This document shows, one piece after another, positions 24,729-38,100 of a stretch of 64,000 bases of DNA; the stretch's first letter is position 1, and every line of letters starts with the position of its first letter. Below the pieces are notes generated by a model that was not told the origin of the DNA, searched no databases, and saw nothing but the letters and a program-made list of their open reading frames with translations. This DNA comes from Capitulum mitella (taxonomy: Eukaryota; Arthropoda; Thecostraca; Pollicipedomorpha; Pollicipedidae). The position numbers were made by a program, and so were the translations under genes. The stretch lies in NCBI GenBank assembly GCA_030062745.1, contig CP099846.1:24221701-24285700 (forward strand). Reading direction: 5' to 3'.

Positions 24729-25442
24729 CTGAAAATAACAGGTAGGCCTGGTTCAAGGAAGTTAATTTGGTTTTGGCAAATACCAGTCTTGTATGCAGTT
24801 TGCAAGGGGCAAAAATATTCTAAAACATAAATCTGATCCACATGTCCTGATGGAACTCAGAATCTGCACTATGCAGAGCTTCTTCCATTGACTCCAAACC
24901 CCACAACTAACAGCACAATTCCAGGGAATGGCTTATTTTGTGATCAACTCTGGAAGAGACTGACTGATCATTGGCCAATTACCAGCTGGCCCATCTTAGC
25001 CCTTGCCAGTATGGGAGGGGGGGGGGGGTTCAGTGCAACCTCCCAAGGTGTTTTCTGCAAGCTGTCCAGACTGTTTCAATGGCCCTAAAATTTTGTGTAG
25101 CTGTGAATTGGACTTTAAGTACTATTCTTCCAAAATCTGAAGCCAATAACTCTGAAGATCACTGACCTATGACATCTTTCTCTGGGGCATGTAATGGAGA
25201 AATAATGTTACCGTGAAAGTCCACATTGGACTGTAAATGTTTAAATTACTTTACAGCATTTGGTCTTATTAAATTTTGAACATGGGTATCTTCCAGGGAG
25301 CCAGCCAAGCTCATCTTCCACCAATATCATGAATGGAGGTCATTAATCTTTTGACTATGGAGGGATCATGATGCAACCAGAAGTACTTTGAGTGTTTTTT
25401 CACCACTAGTTCACCACCAGAAGTTGTTTTGGGACCCTTGAC
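24729..25442. other. Region upstream of ALAS coding exon 1
   Basis: Expected to hold 5' UTR intron or promoter sequence. I could not place a TATA box, initiator or untranslated exon. An iron-responsive element loop is not visible in the 17 untranslated bases of this exon. Confidence 0.4.
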
Positions 25443-25880
25443 CCTATTCTCGGAGGGCTAGACTGTATGACCGATTCCCGGCAGGGTGGGGAGCCGATTC
25501 GGTCCCCCTGAGGTCTCGAGAACTACTCGTCCCATTTCATCGCAACAAACAGCAATCGATTTGTCATGACATAAACTACATTCTTATAAAAAGAAGTTTC
25601 CAATCTTTTGGAAAGCACGGAGACATGTGGCAAAAATGTCACAAAGGAGTATAGTTTTGGACTTCTTATAACTCCATTGTTTACTGACCGATTTTGATGA
25701 AAATGGTATGAATCAAGAAATTATGGATGTGACTTTTACCATTGGTTCATACATTTGAAATTTTGGGAAAGTTCATAGGCATTCACAGGATTTCAAAAAT
25801 GGGATTAGATTTTAACAACTGAATGAACAAAAAGGGCAAAAACACTTTTTTGGCTTCTGCATAGCATGACCTCATGTAAA
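25443..25880. mobile_element. MITE1, right half, inverted
   Basis: From CCCTATTCTCGGAGGGCTAG the sequence follows the reverse complement of 62060-62530: TCTCGAGAACTACT, ACTTCTTATAACTCC, and AACTGAATGAACAAAAAGG. The flanking TTAA has decayed to TTGA. Confidence 0.8.
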
Positions 25881-26603
25881 CAAATCATTAAACACAGAAA
25901 TGTCAAAAATCCCTACGCCAGCGTCTGGCGGCTGGCACGGCAGTGACAACACAATCTGTTGTGGGGGAAATAATGTGTTTCAGGTTTTTCGGCTGAAATC
26001 GTAAGTAGTATGTATCAGTATTGCTTTTCAAGTGCTAGGCAACCACTGTTACAACTATTTTCCCTTAAATTAAGAGCTCGGTCAAAATCTTACTGTTGAC
26101 CAACACTGTTGCAATCTGAAGTTAAAAGCAGCATTAGAACTGATTTTTTTCGGTTTTATACACACACATTTTTTAAAGCACAATTTTTCCATGTATAGCC
26201 AGCAAAATTTAAAAAAATGTCCTGCAATATTCCCTGTGAACTTCATTTACTGAAGAGAAACTGAACAGTGCTGACAAAGTTTCTGAATATTTTGGCTACT
26301 ATTTTCATTTTGTAGTCAAATTTGTTTCCACTTAAGCACAAAGGCACAGAAGATGTTCATTAAGTATAAATTAGTCAGGGGTGTAGGAATATCAAAAAAA
26401 AAAAAAAATTGGGAAGGATTGAAGCCATTTTCCCCCCATGCCCTGTGACATTTACAGAAGAGTGGGGGTCACTGACCCCCTCCTATGCAGACGAGCAAGA
26501 CAAATGCTAGGTTCAAAACAAGATGTAAGTACACTGGCAGATCCAGACCTAGTACTTGACCGTACAATCCGGCAGGCGTCAACGCACCTTAATAGTCGTC
26601 ACT
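25881..26603. other. AT-rich spacer
   Basis: Nothing recognised except an A-run at about 26393-26408. Confidence 0.5.
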
Positions 26604-27485
26604 TGCGACAGTGGCGCCACGGACGGTTTCCGTGAAACCAAAGGATCGTAGACTCCCTTTCCACGCTGACGACTGGTATATTGCGCCACCTTTCACTGAA
26701 TGCTGGGGGCTTCCATCGGGCGTAACGTTAAGCCGTAGGCGCAACGTCGCGCCGAACGCGCGGCTTAGATTATTAGAGGACGCACGCCAATAAAAGGGTG
26801 CGATCGGACTTGGCTCTGTCCAGCGAAGTCCGATTAGGTCGCGCGAAGCGCTGTGTTAGGTTTTATCTCATAAGGGACCGTGTATTGGGCTAGAGCCGTA
26901 ATAAAAAGGTTCGTACGAAATGGTTCGTAAGAGAAAAGGCTCGCACGTAAAAAAGTTTTTAACCAATTTTTTTCGTTAAGTCGTAAGGTTAGTACTTAAG
27001 GTTAGTAAATTTAGAGTCCATATCGGAAAAGGTTGAAATCGGAAAACGAACAGACGTAAAATAATAACCTATCCTAACCTACCCTGACCTCTTTGTTGGA
27101 CCAAGCCAAATCTGATCGCACCCTTTATTGGTCCTCTAATATCAGTGTACGACTTAAGAGGATATTAGGCACAACCCCGCGCCGAAGACGAGGAGTTGCG
27201 CCTCTGCCTGAAATCCCGAACCATCTTTTTCCGATACAAATCTCATCACATTTCCCGACCCCGACCTTCCCGCCACGAACCTTATCCTTAGTAGCCTTCG
27301 GCTACGAGTCTTTTACCACATGAACCCTTGACCTACAAACCTTGGTGACGTTAACCTTCCTGGGAGCTCGAGAAAATGCACGGTCACCGAATTTTCTTCT
27401 TTACCTACCGACGGTGAGCTCAAAGTACTAGTGAGCGGACCGTTTTGTGTTTTCACCAGTCGCCGTCGAAGGCGCCACTGTCGCA
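26604..27485. mobile_element. Element with long terminal inverted repeats, type unknown
   Basis: TGCGACAGTGGCGCC at 26604-26618 is exactly inverted at 27471-27485, and weaker similarity continues inward for about 30 bases. A second inner pair of arms (26738-26815 and 27100-27202) shares CCAATAAA(A)GGGTGCGATC and TATTAGAGGA. There is no ORF of note and no clear target duplication, so the superfamily is open. Confidence 0.65.
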
Positions 27486-28791
27486 GCCGACGGGTGATTA
27501 AGGTGAGTTGACGCCAGCCCGATGGTTACTGACTGGACATCCAAATTTGTGTAATCTTACCAACCCCCAAATGTTTATTCCTCCCCAAATTTTGCACACT
27601 TCATTTTGCCATGTGCAAAATAAGTATGCACATATGCGAAAAAAGACAAAATACCCAAAATGTTATCCAAAAGTAGGCGGATGGGCAAATGGACCCCTGA
27701 TCTGCCCTGTGGATTTGCCTGTTCTTATATGATAGGCATCTGAAATGTTTTGACTTTCTGTTCCCACAGGAATATTTCATGCACATTGTCATGGAATAAT
27801 CTGGCACAAACAACCTAATCCTACAATATGTGTTGACAGAGTAAGCTGCTATCACTGCATTCAGATCAGCAAACCTAATCACAGATATTATGTAATATAT
27901 TACGTATCCGACATATACCATTTTAAACCATACTGTCATACCAAAGCCATTTTGAAGACATCAGGATATATGATATGCAAATACCCCAAAAGGAATGGGG
28001 GAGGGGTGTCGGCCCACTGCAGCCCAATAGCATATGGTACCAGACTGCCTTAGCTATCAAACCTCAGTCCGTCATTCCAACTCTATCACTGAAACCAGAA
28101 CAGACTTCGTATAGGGAAATAAACAGCTTCTTATGGAACTCAGCATCGTGAAATAGCAAACGAACTCAAATACTAACCACTTCAAGTCAACCAGACGTCG
28201 ACCGAAACCACGTACCACCAGAAACGCGAAGAACCAAATGAAGAGCACCTACTTTTCGAGTCACCGATGCCACCTTTCGATTACATAAATAGATGGGACT
28301 TTCAGTATTGACACTAGATGGCAGGAGCACCGTAATTTTTGGTTTTCAATCATTAGTTTTTAATCCTGTCAATAGATGGCAGCAATGTTCACTATTACAC
28401 CAGACAGCGATCATTTTTCAGTTTGAGGTTACGAAATAAAATGTTTGTACAACCCGGGGTATCAGTTCATATTTTCTCGTGAGGATCATTGTGGGAATCA
28501 CAAGACAAGACTCTGATGCATGAAATGGGTATAATTTGCTGTATAATCTGCATTATTGCATTGTATCTATAGGCAGTTTTGCATTTGCTTAACAACAAAG
28601 AAATCAAAAACTAAAAATTGACCGAGGCGCCCTTAGGCCTCTGGTTGTCTCCATGCCAGTAAACGTCAGACGAGGACAGTTGAATGTTTGAAGAATTTAT
28701 CACAGAACTAGCCAAGTTCATGGAAACCAGCGCCATGGAAAGACATAAGCAAACAAGCAAAGGTACAGTCTGTAGCCGCCAGGGTCGACGA
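27486..28791. other. Spacer, nothing recognised
   Basis: AT-rich with short ORFs only. Confidence 0.5.
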
Positions 28792-28930
28792 TTCTCGTAA
28801 ATGATGGGGGCCGAACTAAGGGCGCGACAACCTAACCTCCCCTGAAATGTGGGTTTCTCAACGATTTAATCCACTTTATTTTGAACAACGGAAGTTTATA
28901 GGATTGTTTGTTACCTTACATCGAATGAAA
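28792..28930 (+). repeat. Dispersed repeat R3, copy 2
   Basis: Shares CGACAACCTAACCTCCCC, AAATGTGGGTTTCTCA and CACTTTATTTTG with the copy at 15888-15985. Confidence 0.65.
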
Positions 28931-29330
28931 AATTTACATATATATCTCCTCGTATATAGCCATAAATATATGAATGGGTGGAAGACAGAAAGACAGACAG
29001 ATGAATCACTTAATGCTTTGTTTATACTTGCCGCCTATCTTTTATCTAATGAGGCCATTCTTTTTGTTAGTATTGCCCAATTTCCTTTAATCCCGGCAAA
29101 AAATATTGGGAGCTCAAACCAACATTGGGAGACCCAAATCAACATTGGGAGGGGGGAGCAGGGCCCTCACAAAGAAAACAGATTATCACCCTTCGTAGCC
29201 GCCAAAGTCCTGCCAAATCAGACTTGGGTCCATGGAGTTACCATAGACAAAAAAAAACATGTTTTCATCCTTCCCATCCATCTGGCCTTTTACCTGCGTC
29301 ACGCCTGATCCGCATCGTTATAGGGGTTCG

Positions 29331-29359
29331 AATAAAGGGCAGTTGAACTGCCCTTTATT
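29331..29359. repeat. Perfect 29-base palindrome
   Basis: AATAAAGGGCAGTT and its exact inverse flank a single G. Read as RNA it would form a 14-bp arm hairpin. It lies about 90 bases before the MITE2 copy. Confidence 0.95.
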
Positions 29360-29452
29360 CCCAGTACTGCTACGAACACCTACCGAAAGAAAGCCTTGAG
29401 CCCATGTGGTCCCGTCCTCACATACCTGGCAACTCTGTAGCAGCGAGATTAA

Positions 29453-30575
29453 CCCGTCCCCGACTGGGGGTTGACCGCCCCCCTCAGGTTTTTCTGAGAT
29501 TACGGGAGAACTAACAAACGCAGCGCCACAAAGCACCGTAGAGTTTTTGCTTGGTCAGTTTTACACCTTGCATTTAATTTTTGACCTCAGGTTAACTAAG
29601 GTGTTTGACCTAGGTCAGGTCAAGTGGATCTATGTCCAAAAGAGTTTAGCGCCCTGTAACTTTTTTGACAAACATGATATCACTATAAAACTTTCAAGGA
29701 CTAGAGATTTCGATAAGTGCAACAAATCTGCTACCTCGGATTTTTTGGATATGTCCGGGTCATTGACCTATGGTCAGTCCCGTTTTCAACATAAGTCGTC
29801 CTTTTTCGAAAATTGGCGGATTTTTTTAAAAACAGTTTGAGTGCAGGGAGATCCAGACATCCAGTCTCCGCTAGTGGGCGAAGTTTCAATGACCTCCGAC
29901 CAATGACCTGAGGCCAGGTCACGAATAACTGTTATGAGCCAAAATGCACTGCCATCAAAATCGGCGATGAGTGACTCAGATCGGGTTGAAAATGGCAGAA
30001 CTGGCTAGCACAGTTGCAACTAATACCAAGAAGTCCCCAAAATTTCACAAAATTGCATGTTTTGCAAATAAACAGACTTTTGTGAATAAAGCCCAGCCAG
30101 TTGTGTAGATTGATACGTAGTGAATTTTTCCAAACTTAAGCATGAGGAATTACTCCAAGGACCACTAGGATCAAGAAACAACAATTGAAATGACATATTT
30201 CGCAAAATGAAATAACGCTACAATTAGTTCCCATTAATTTTATACCTCTTTCGTCGGCGGCGCCCGTCGCGCAGCGTTGCGAAAATCGCCGTATCTTTAA
30301 TTCATTGTTTCCGTGTACATATTAAAGAAATCAGACAAATTAGTCGTGTATCGGTATTTGCGGACTTTTACCTGTCCGCTGGTGGCTTTATCTAGACTTT
30401 ATTATTATCGCAGCCCTTGAGATTCAGGCTTGTTTCTTGGTCTCATGCAGGCGGCTATGAGAAACCATGTATGGGACGTAAATGGCTTACATATTATCCA
30501 AAACTAAAAATGAGGTCAGTTTCGAGCCCTACTCGTGACGAGCTTTCCAACGGTGTGCTTATTTTTACCTTGCTA
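29453..30575. mobile_element. MITE2, near full-length, inverted, one end lost
   Basis: TTAA at 29449-29452 precedes CCCGTCCCCGACTGGGGG. The body matches the reverse complement of 16215-17338. It ends near 30575 without the other terminus. A translated stretch near 29547-29840 resembles the one at 17245-17012 only because the DNA is shared. Confidence 0.8.
29757..29769. promoter_or_regulatory. IR1 palindrome inside MITE2 copy
   Basis: GGGTCATTGACCT, the exact reverse complement of the site at 17014-17026, in the matching place of the inverted copy. Confidence 0.4.
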
Positions 30576-33500
30576 CATTACCTACCTACCTACACTCCGT
30601 TGCCTTCAGTATTTCGTAATAAAAATCATTGTACTTGAGTTTCGTCTTGAGGAATGCGTTGTATGTAACCAATGAATATCCATGCATTCCAAGTAAATCG
30701 CTGAATTAATAAATCGGCTGAAACAATTCACAGGTGATCGGAGACAGGCTTCTAAGCAATTGCTGTGCGCTTGCAGGAACGAGTTATAGGCACTGGAAAC
30801 CTAATCACTGTAATGCATCGCAATCTAGTGGCGTTTGAACTTTTTATCTGGCGAGGGGAAGAAAAGTTTTAAAGTCGCGTCTCTCGTGCAACACCGTTAA
30901 CTAGACGTCACGTTAAGTTTTTGCCGCAAGGGCAGCCGTTACCTGGAACTGCATGAAAACGCTATCAGGGTTTGTCGTCGAGCTCCTTTTTTAACGAACA
31001 ATCGCCTGGTCATGACTAAAAATCATCGCTGCATAGTGACTGGTCAAAATCGAGGACGATCATGAGGCCAAAAATGGCAACCACAAAAAGCAATGCACTC
31101 AACATATCGCAATGAAAGCCAGCGCGAGCTTGCTGCGCTATCTGGCCTCCACGGTCCCTGGACGTCAGCGGCAGCGGCAGACAAGGATTTTACATCAGCT
31201 TCCTGCGGTTTTCAGGAGACGCGGGTATTCTCTCTGCACGCATCCGGCAGAGCTGAGTAACACCAAGCTGTGTCCTCGGCTTCCGACACCTGGCTATCAG
31301 TGTCAGCATGAGTTACGTGTTTCGGAGAACGCGATGAACGTATCGAGCTGGCGTCATCTTATCGCATCTACAGCGGCGCCCTCTTAACCTTTCCATTCGG
31401 TTCGCCAATCGGACTAAAAATGCATCGGTAGGCGTCTTGAGATAAAAAGAACACCGCTGTGACGCCCTGGCAGACAGTCAGAAAGACGGATGTTTGCAAG
31501 CATCTGCCGTAAATAATTACAGGAAAAAAGGTAAGTTATGATTTACCACAGTACGTCATTATGCAGACATTTCGTCTAAATCCTGCAATCTTAGATATAC
31601 GACAACGCAGGGTAAAAACATGCCCATAATTCTCCCCTGCCAACGAAACGCAAGTTAGAATCGCTAGAGAGCCGCCATTAACCGTTCCTGAAGAGGTGGT
31701 AACGCAAGCCCAGCTACGTCTTGGCATTGGATAGTTAAAACAGTTTAGTCTTAGTTTCTTTTTTATTCATGTAACGTGAGAGAACGCAGTCCTAAAATCG
31801 TGGCCAATTCTTTAGACGCGGCACAACGATCTACAGGTCCCTTGGGCCCCTGGGTCCCCTGGCTTCCGTGGGCCTTGAGCACCACGGTCATCGTAACGGG
31901 TCCGTCTTCCCTCTGTCCGTCTCCACGGCCGGCGTGCGCCCGGCGGGTGTTCCCGAAATGTCGCAACAGCTGATGGAATCGGTCAGCTGTGACCGCCCGC
32001 CCGGCCTGGTGGCGACGCCGCGGCCGGGCCATGGTGGCGGACCGGGACGTGATCTCGCCCGGTTTCCAAACCGACCCTGTCCCTGCGACCGGTTGCAACA
32101 GCTGTCCAATGACGGCCAGCGCCCGGCGGCAGCGACCAACACGCGCGGGAAAACGAGTGCGGGTCTTCGAAACTCCAGACCGCGGGACGGTTCAACGGGA
32201 GGTGTTCGGTCTGAGCTTACCGCTAAGCAGTGTCATTAAAACAGGTTTCAGAAACGCAGCTGCCCCTGAAGTGGAAAGGGAGGATAGGCGAAGGAACGCA
32301 GCTGGTCTCAAGAGTGTTTTGAAAATAAGGGCTTGCAGTTTCCTTAGGTACTTGGTATTAACTGCGAAAAATAACGGGTTTTAGAGTTAGATATCATGAC
32401 GTTTTACGGCCGCAGTCTGCCCAAGTAGATGCATTGAGAAATAACCTAAAAATAACTCATTATAGACCTTTATTGTCGTACCTTGTGTACTGCGCAACCT
32501 TTGGTTAAAACCAGGCATTTAAACTGCTTCGTTCAAACGCCGTTGCATACGGCAACCTTTGTTTTCTTAGCGGATATTTCATGCCATTAAAAACGTTGGA
32601 AAATACTCCCCATGGTGCTCCAGAAAGAGCAATGCTAGTCCAGATCACGAATATACTTCCGTCTATATGGAGTTATTACGAGTAAGGCCGCAGCCCGTGA
32701 ATCTTACTTTAGCCACAGCCGAAAGAAACGAAACTTAGGGACGGGCCTGGCCCGATCGTTACGCTTTCTGCTAGCTAATAATTTTACCACTGGACAACGA
32801 ATTATCAAAGCATTGTACAGTCCTCAACCTGTGAACAAACATTCGCAATGTGGTGGCTCCGCAGTCTCTTCTGACCGCCTTATGATTACGTAAGGTTTTC
32901 GCTGTTAGACGTTTTTTAACTGACTGCGGAAAAAATATCAGAGGCGCGAGTGGCGTTTAAACTTGCATGGTAGTTTCTCGGGGATCAGACACTTGAATAA
33001 ATTGGGAAAGATATCTCATTGCTGCAAAATGCGTCGTGGAAAAACAAAAGTGCCAAACAGTATTTAACCTTCACCGGACGTAAGGATTTTTGCTTGGCTA
33101 CAGATGAGAACGTGCCACACCATATCCTATATCCCTCTGAAGCGAAAAAAGAGGGAACGAAACGAAAACGAGCGCGTCGCTCTTTCCTTTCTAACTGGAA
33201 AAATCTCTAATCCGAACCCTTCATGTCAGAGCGAAAGCGCGTAACTCGTCGTTTCTGACTCCGTTGTCTCCGTAGTAGTTGTTCTGGCCGTAGTACAACA
33301 TTCCGGCCGGTCAGTCATGTTTTATATTGACCAACTTTCAAGCTTATCAATCGCTGTAGTCATTCTTTTGTCTTGAGGCCAAGGTCAGGTCAGTGAGAAA
33401 TCAGATACCATCGCCAGGCTTGATTACCCCGCAACTGCCGAAAAAAGTTTGATTATCACAGACCAGAGTTCTGATCATTTAAAAGGGTTGAAAAATTACT

Positions 33501-33811
33501 GTCACAAGATCAGAGACCAACCTTATTCCAAAAACCGGTTTAAGCCCATTTTGAGGCCATTTGAGATCAGCAGCCTCGCGCGACCTTGGAAGATTCACTG
33601 AGGTTTCAGGCCCCAACGTGTCATCCATCAATCCTATGCCGGAGGCGTCGAAGACTGACACTATACCCATCCGCCTTTCTGAGGAAGAAGCCTAAGTGCG
33701 GCTCAGATCTAAAAACCGGCTTGTAGGCATATGAGCGCAACATAACGGTAGAACACCTTATGAGGTTCATGGCCAACGTGGCTTGCTGCATTTCTCCATG
33801 TACATACTGCA
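30576..33811. other. Spacer with a GC-rich patch at 31.85-32.2 kb
   Basis: The patch has overlapping ORFs on both strands. One minus-strand reading contains GSQGTQGPKGP, which looks collagen-like only over a few triplets. No gene is supported. Confidence 0.4.
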
Positions 33812-33868
33812 AACACACACACACACACACACACACATGTATATATATATATACATATACATATATAC

Positions 33869-33911
<43 letters not shown>

Positions 33912-33920
33912 TATATATGT
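33812..33920. repeat. (AC)n followed by (AT)n microsatellite
   Basis: About 26 bases of AC dinucleotides, then an AT-rich dinucleotide tract of about 80 bases with a few ATAC/ATAG interruptions. Confidence 0.98.
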
Positions 33921-34559
33921 AACGTTTCGTACGATGTTCCGTTAAATGTGCAGGATTCGGATTGTTGTGCTGAACCTATGAACTAGAAATAGTTGGACAT
34001 CTAACGATAAAAGTTTATACCTATATGTGGTAAGTACCTAGAAGACGTTTCAAATAAAAAAAAATGTTTCCTAGATTTGGGTCCCAGCAAAGGGTTCATA
34101 TGCAATCCATGGAGCAAACCATTGCTCAAACGGGTTTTTCCAAAATGTTGCCATATGGTTGGAATGACCTGGACGCGCGGAGGAAAAACCGTGAGACCAG
34201 CAGCGCCATAAGTCACTTCGAAGGCCAACTGAACGCCGCAGGTTGCAGGTGAGCTTGGCCCAGTTTAGAACGCTCAATAACAGCTGTCACCTGTCTACCA
34301 TCGTGGAGCAAACGGACAAAGATTTTCTTCTGTCTTGTTCATATACCCGAGAGGGTTTAGGCAAATATGAAGCAGTGTCTGTAATTGCACATACCTAATA
34401 TTATTGTTGAATAAGTCATATTATACATTTTCCAAAGAGCACGTGATCTGTCATCTTGGATAACACAGTTGCGAAAAAAATCATTACCAACAAAAAGTCT
34501 GAGGATTAGACACAAGTAACGCTGTGTAACAACCAAATGTTTTTTTTCGCGCGACTGCT

Positions 34560-35110
34560 GAACATCTCAAGTTATCGGGCACGCTCCGTGGGCCTGTCCG
34601 TGTGACGTCACGGCCGTTACGCCAGCGGTCCGGAGGTGCCAGGGGTCTGTGCACGGCTGTGCACGCGGCGGCGTCCGTCCTTCGGGCTCACCGATCAGCA
34701 TGTTGTGCTCCGTCGCTGCAGGCCTGTTCGACTTTCACTGGCGCTCGGCTGGCACAGACTGAACGGCGGCGGCGGCGGCGGCGGCGGCCGCCGCCGCCGC
34801 CGCCGGGCAGCGCCCTCTGGCGCGGCGGGTTGGCCGCCGGAGCGGCAGGAAACAGCGGAGGCGCGGGAAGACCAGCGTCAGGACGCTCAGACGGGAGTTG
34901 GGAGAGCGGAGCGGAGCTGGAACTGGCGGGGCAGAGGGTGGGCGGCCAGAAGTCGAGCTCAGTGTCGCGGTGACAGATACACGGCCGTCACTCCTGGCAG
35001 GCCGATGCGAGTTGACGGGAACGGGTCGGACCTGTCGACCGGCCGACGCGTACCTCCCACGCGGCGCCAACTGTGGTACGGTCGACCAGCGGAATCGATG
35101 AATCGAATCG
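34560..35110. promoter_or_regulatory. GC-rich island, possible promoter or first exon
   Basis: A sharp rise in GC and CpG with a consensus CRE (TGACGTCA, 34603-34610) near one edge. The ORFs are low-complexity Arg/Gly/Ala products on both strands and resemble no family. A promoter with an untranslated exon is possible. Confidence 0.3.
34764..34805. repeat. (CGG)8(CCG)6 palindromic trinucleotide repeat
   Basis: Eight CGG units directly followed by six CCG units, which can form a perfect GC hairpin. It lies inside a GC-rich island. Confidence 0.97.
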
Positions 35111-38100
35111 ACGAATCGATTACCTCCGTTTTATGTATCATATTTTGAGTGGCTATTCATCATTGCCATTTTTGTGAATGTTGTACACATTCTTATTTAA
35201 TGAATGTCTGCAATTGGTCCGTCCCGGCCGACGGTCCAATAAATGAATTAAACCAAACTGAGCTGAAGCCGGTCAGTGTGGCCTCAACAGGGGCCTCAGC
35301 AGGGGCATGTGTGACTCACGGCCAGTCCAATGTGACGGGCCCCCTTGTTAAGCGTGCAATTTGTGATAAGTGCCGTGTTTAAGGTTAACGCATTAGCATT
35401 CATGTAAATAGATCTCATTTCTGATTGACAGACCATGGCTGACAATAATTTATTCTCGCGTCAAAGTGGACTTCGTTAAAAACAGCATGGCCGCTATGTC
35501 ATGGTGCGCAGGGGCGACTCCAGGGGAACTAAATAGACCGGCTTTTCTTGACTTTTGCAATATCATCGGGAGTCATTTTGAATCATTTTGGACAAGAGTC
35601 AGGAGGATAACAGATACCTTGCTTCCCTCAATTCTAAAATCAGGGATCGCCCCTGGAAAAGTCTTAATATTTCTCTCCGGTTTCAAAGAACCGGTTGCAT
35701 TGCGTGACGGACAACAGCTGTCGTAATCTTAAAAGTTGCAATTCGTCGCGTATAACATTTACTTGTAAAAATCACAGAAAGCCTCTTTGGTCAAATATGG
35801 AAGATGAAAAGTAGTAAGGGCAGTAAGGTTTACTTTCTTAGTTTATTTCTCGGAAAATTGACTTTGGTAAGCAGTTTGTTTCCGAATGCACGGTATGGAA
35901 ACTTGTAGAATGCCACGGCTCTGATCATACCAAACATAAAAGGAATTCGTTATGCCCGTCAGAGTTCAAATTGCTTTATGTTGAATGCAGCAGTGGAAAT
36001 ACGCTACTGTGTTTTGGATTTGGAGGCTTCGCTTATAGACTGTTTCAATCACCAGAACTCTTAACTGTATTTTCTGCATTTCCAGCTAACTGTGAACACC
36101 AGTACCCGTAATGACGACCTGACGCCTCCACCAGACTTGGGTCGGACAAAATCTGGCATGCCCAGTAGTTTCTTCTGCAGGCTGAACAGCATCAGTGCGC
36201 CGGAGCTTGAGCAGCTGCTCTGGGCCGCGTGCGGCTACCTGGGGCCGCGCCTCTTTCGTCCGCTGTGTCGCCGGCGGCGAGGGCCGGCCGGCCGCGGGAA
36301 AACCCTGCCCGCCGCCGGTGGTTTCCGCGCGATGACGTCAGCGGCGGACGCTGACGCGCTCTCCTCCGAAAGCCGGCCGCGCTCTGCTGCCGCCAACGAA
36401 CCGCAAAAGCCATGCACGCCACGGCTGTTCTCAGGCGCTTGCCTCGAATTGCCAGCTAAGCCTGTTTGCAGCCGTCGGAGCTGCAGAAGCCGTGCACCGC
36501 AAGACCTTTCTCGGATAAGTGCCTGCTGTTGTTGCTCGTGGTTGAAATGGACCCAGTGACGCTAACGTGGAGGCAGATATAAAAATCGGAAACATATTAA
36601 GATCCTCTTTTCAGATGGTCGGTGTTTCAACAACTCTTCACACATTCAGAAGTAGATGGACCTAAAATTATGCATATGCGGAGGTCACATTGACCGGTCA
36701 AAGTCACGTAACACATCGCCGCAGCTTGTCATCTAAATCTGGCGCATCCCACGGATATTTGCGATCCTGAACTAAGAGCGGGCTCATTGCACTGCGCATA
36801 GCAGCGTTGACAGAAGGCTCAAAAACGCCATGCTTCATTTTCAAGCGTATCAGTTTGGATTTTGGGCCAAAATTTTGTGACAAAAGAACCATGGTAATGC
36901 TTTTAGAGCGTAATGACAGTTATTTTCGGGAACATACTGCTACACTGTTTGTGACGGAAAAAAGGGGGCAGCTCAATCCAATTTAAAAACAGTATTACGT
37001 CTCACAGTAGGAGTAAAAACTATTGCCTTATCACTATTTCCACCTGAGTAACGCAGCTGGATCGTCACAGGCAATATCCTAACGCAGCCTCGCCAGCTGG
37101 GAAACGTCTGGCGGCCTTGTCAAGGCATTGAGTCACTCAGGAACGTTCTCCACTTGTCATCACTCTGCGGTTTTTGCGCCCTGCCTATCGATCGTTGTGA
37201 CGGAGGTGAATGAAGACGCGCGGAACGCCTGGCTCGGCACGTGTAGGAAACGTGACCGGGTTCAGGTGACGTGTTCAGGACAAGATGTGGCGGCTCGCGA
37301 ATGCTGCAGACGACGTTTACGAATCCTAGAAAGATACATTTTGACGTCGTCAAGAAGTGAAAGAAATTAACAGGTTTTTCAGTTTTGATTGGAACCGTGC
37401 TAGCTTATAAACAGCAGCGCCCAGGACACTAATAAAATGAATGCTGGATAGGTGGGCACTGCGCCGGAAAATCGTGCGATATTTCACCTTCGCGGAACCT
37501 GGCTGGCCTCATGGACACGCTTCGTGTGATACGGCTTTTACGGGCTTAAGATACTGAATCAGGCAACGGTATTTCGACTATTGTTTTGGAGGGCTCATGG
37601 ACACGGTGGCAAAAATGGGGACTGTTTTCTACGCTCACGCCCAGGTAGCCTTTTGATTACGGAATGTAAAAATTTTGCGGCGTGGGGAGTTGGAAGCGAG
37701 GGTGTGGGAACAGCTAACCACACATATTTTTGGAGCTTTTCAGTTCCCGTCACGCTGTCCTTTCATGCTGCATGAAAAAACAATTAAATCAGTTTTGCCC
37801 TGGAACCTTAAAGCCGTTCCGTGTCCAGTTCTCACCGTCAAAACGGCATCGCTTTTGGAATCGACTTTTAATGCTAAATGAAAGATGAAGAATGGCATTG
37901 TTCGGAAACGGAATATGTCGGCCATTTTTCCCTCTAAGCACAGAAGAAGCTACCAGGTTTTCAGTTAGCACCTTCCATGCATCGTCCTTGCCCCAGCATG
38001 TAAAACCCACAAAAAATGCGTTAGGGTTACCTTGCTTCCCTCCTCAACTTCGATCCCTATTTCCAAATGGTTTCAACAACGATCGCCGTTAAACGCGACA

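Noticed and set aside
29547..29840. Possible shared protein with 17012-17245
   Set aside because: The similarity follows from two copies of the same MITE2 DNA, and the frames are not kept elsewhere in the family.
31763..31900. Collagen-like stretch GSQGTQGPKGP
   Set aside because: Only a few Gly-X-Y triplets, from a CC-rich run; no longer repeat and no splice context.
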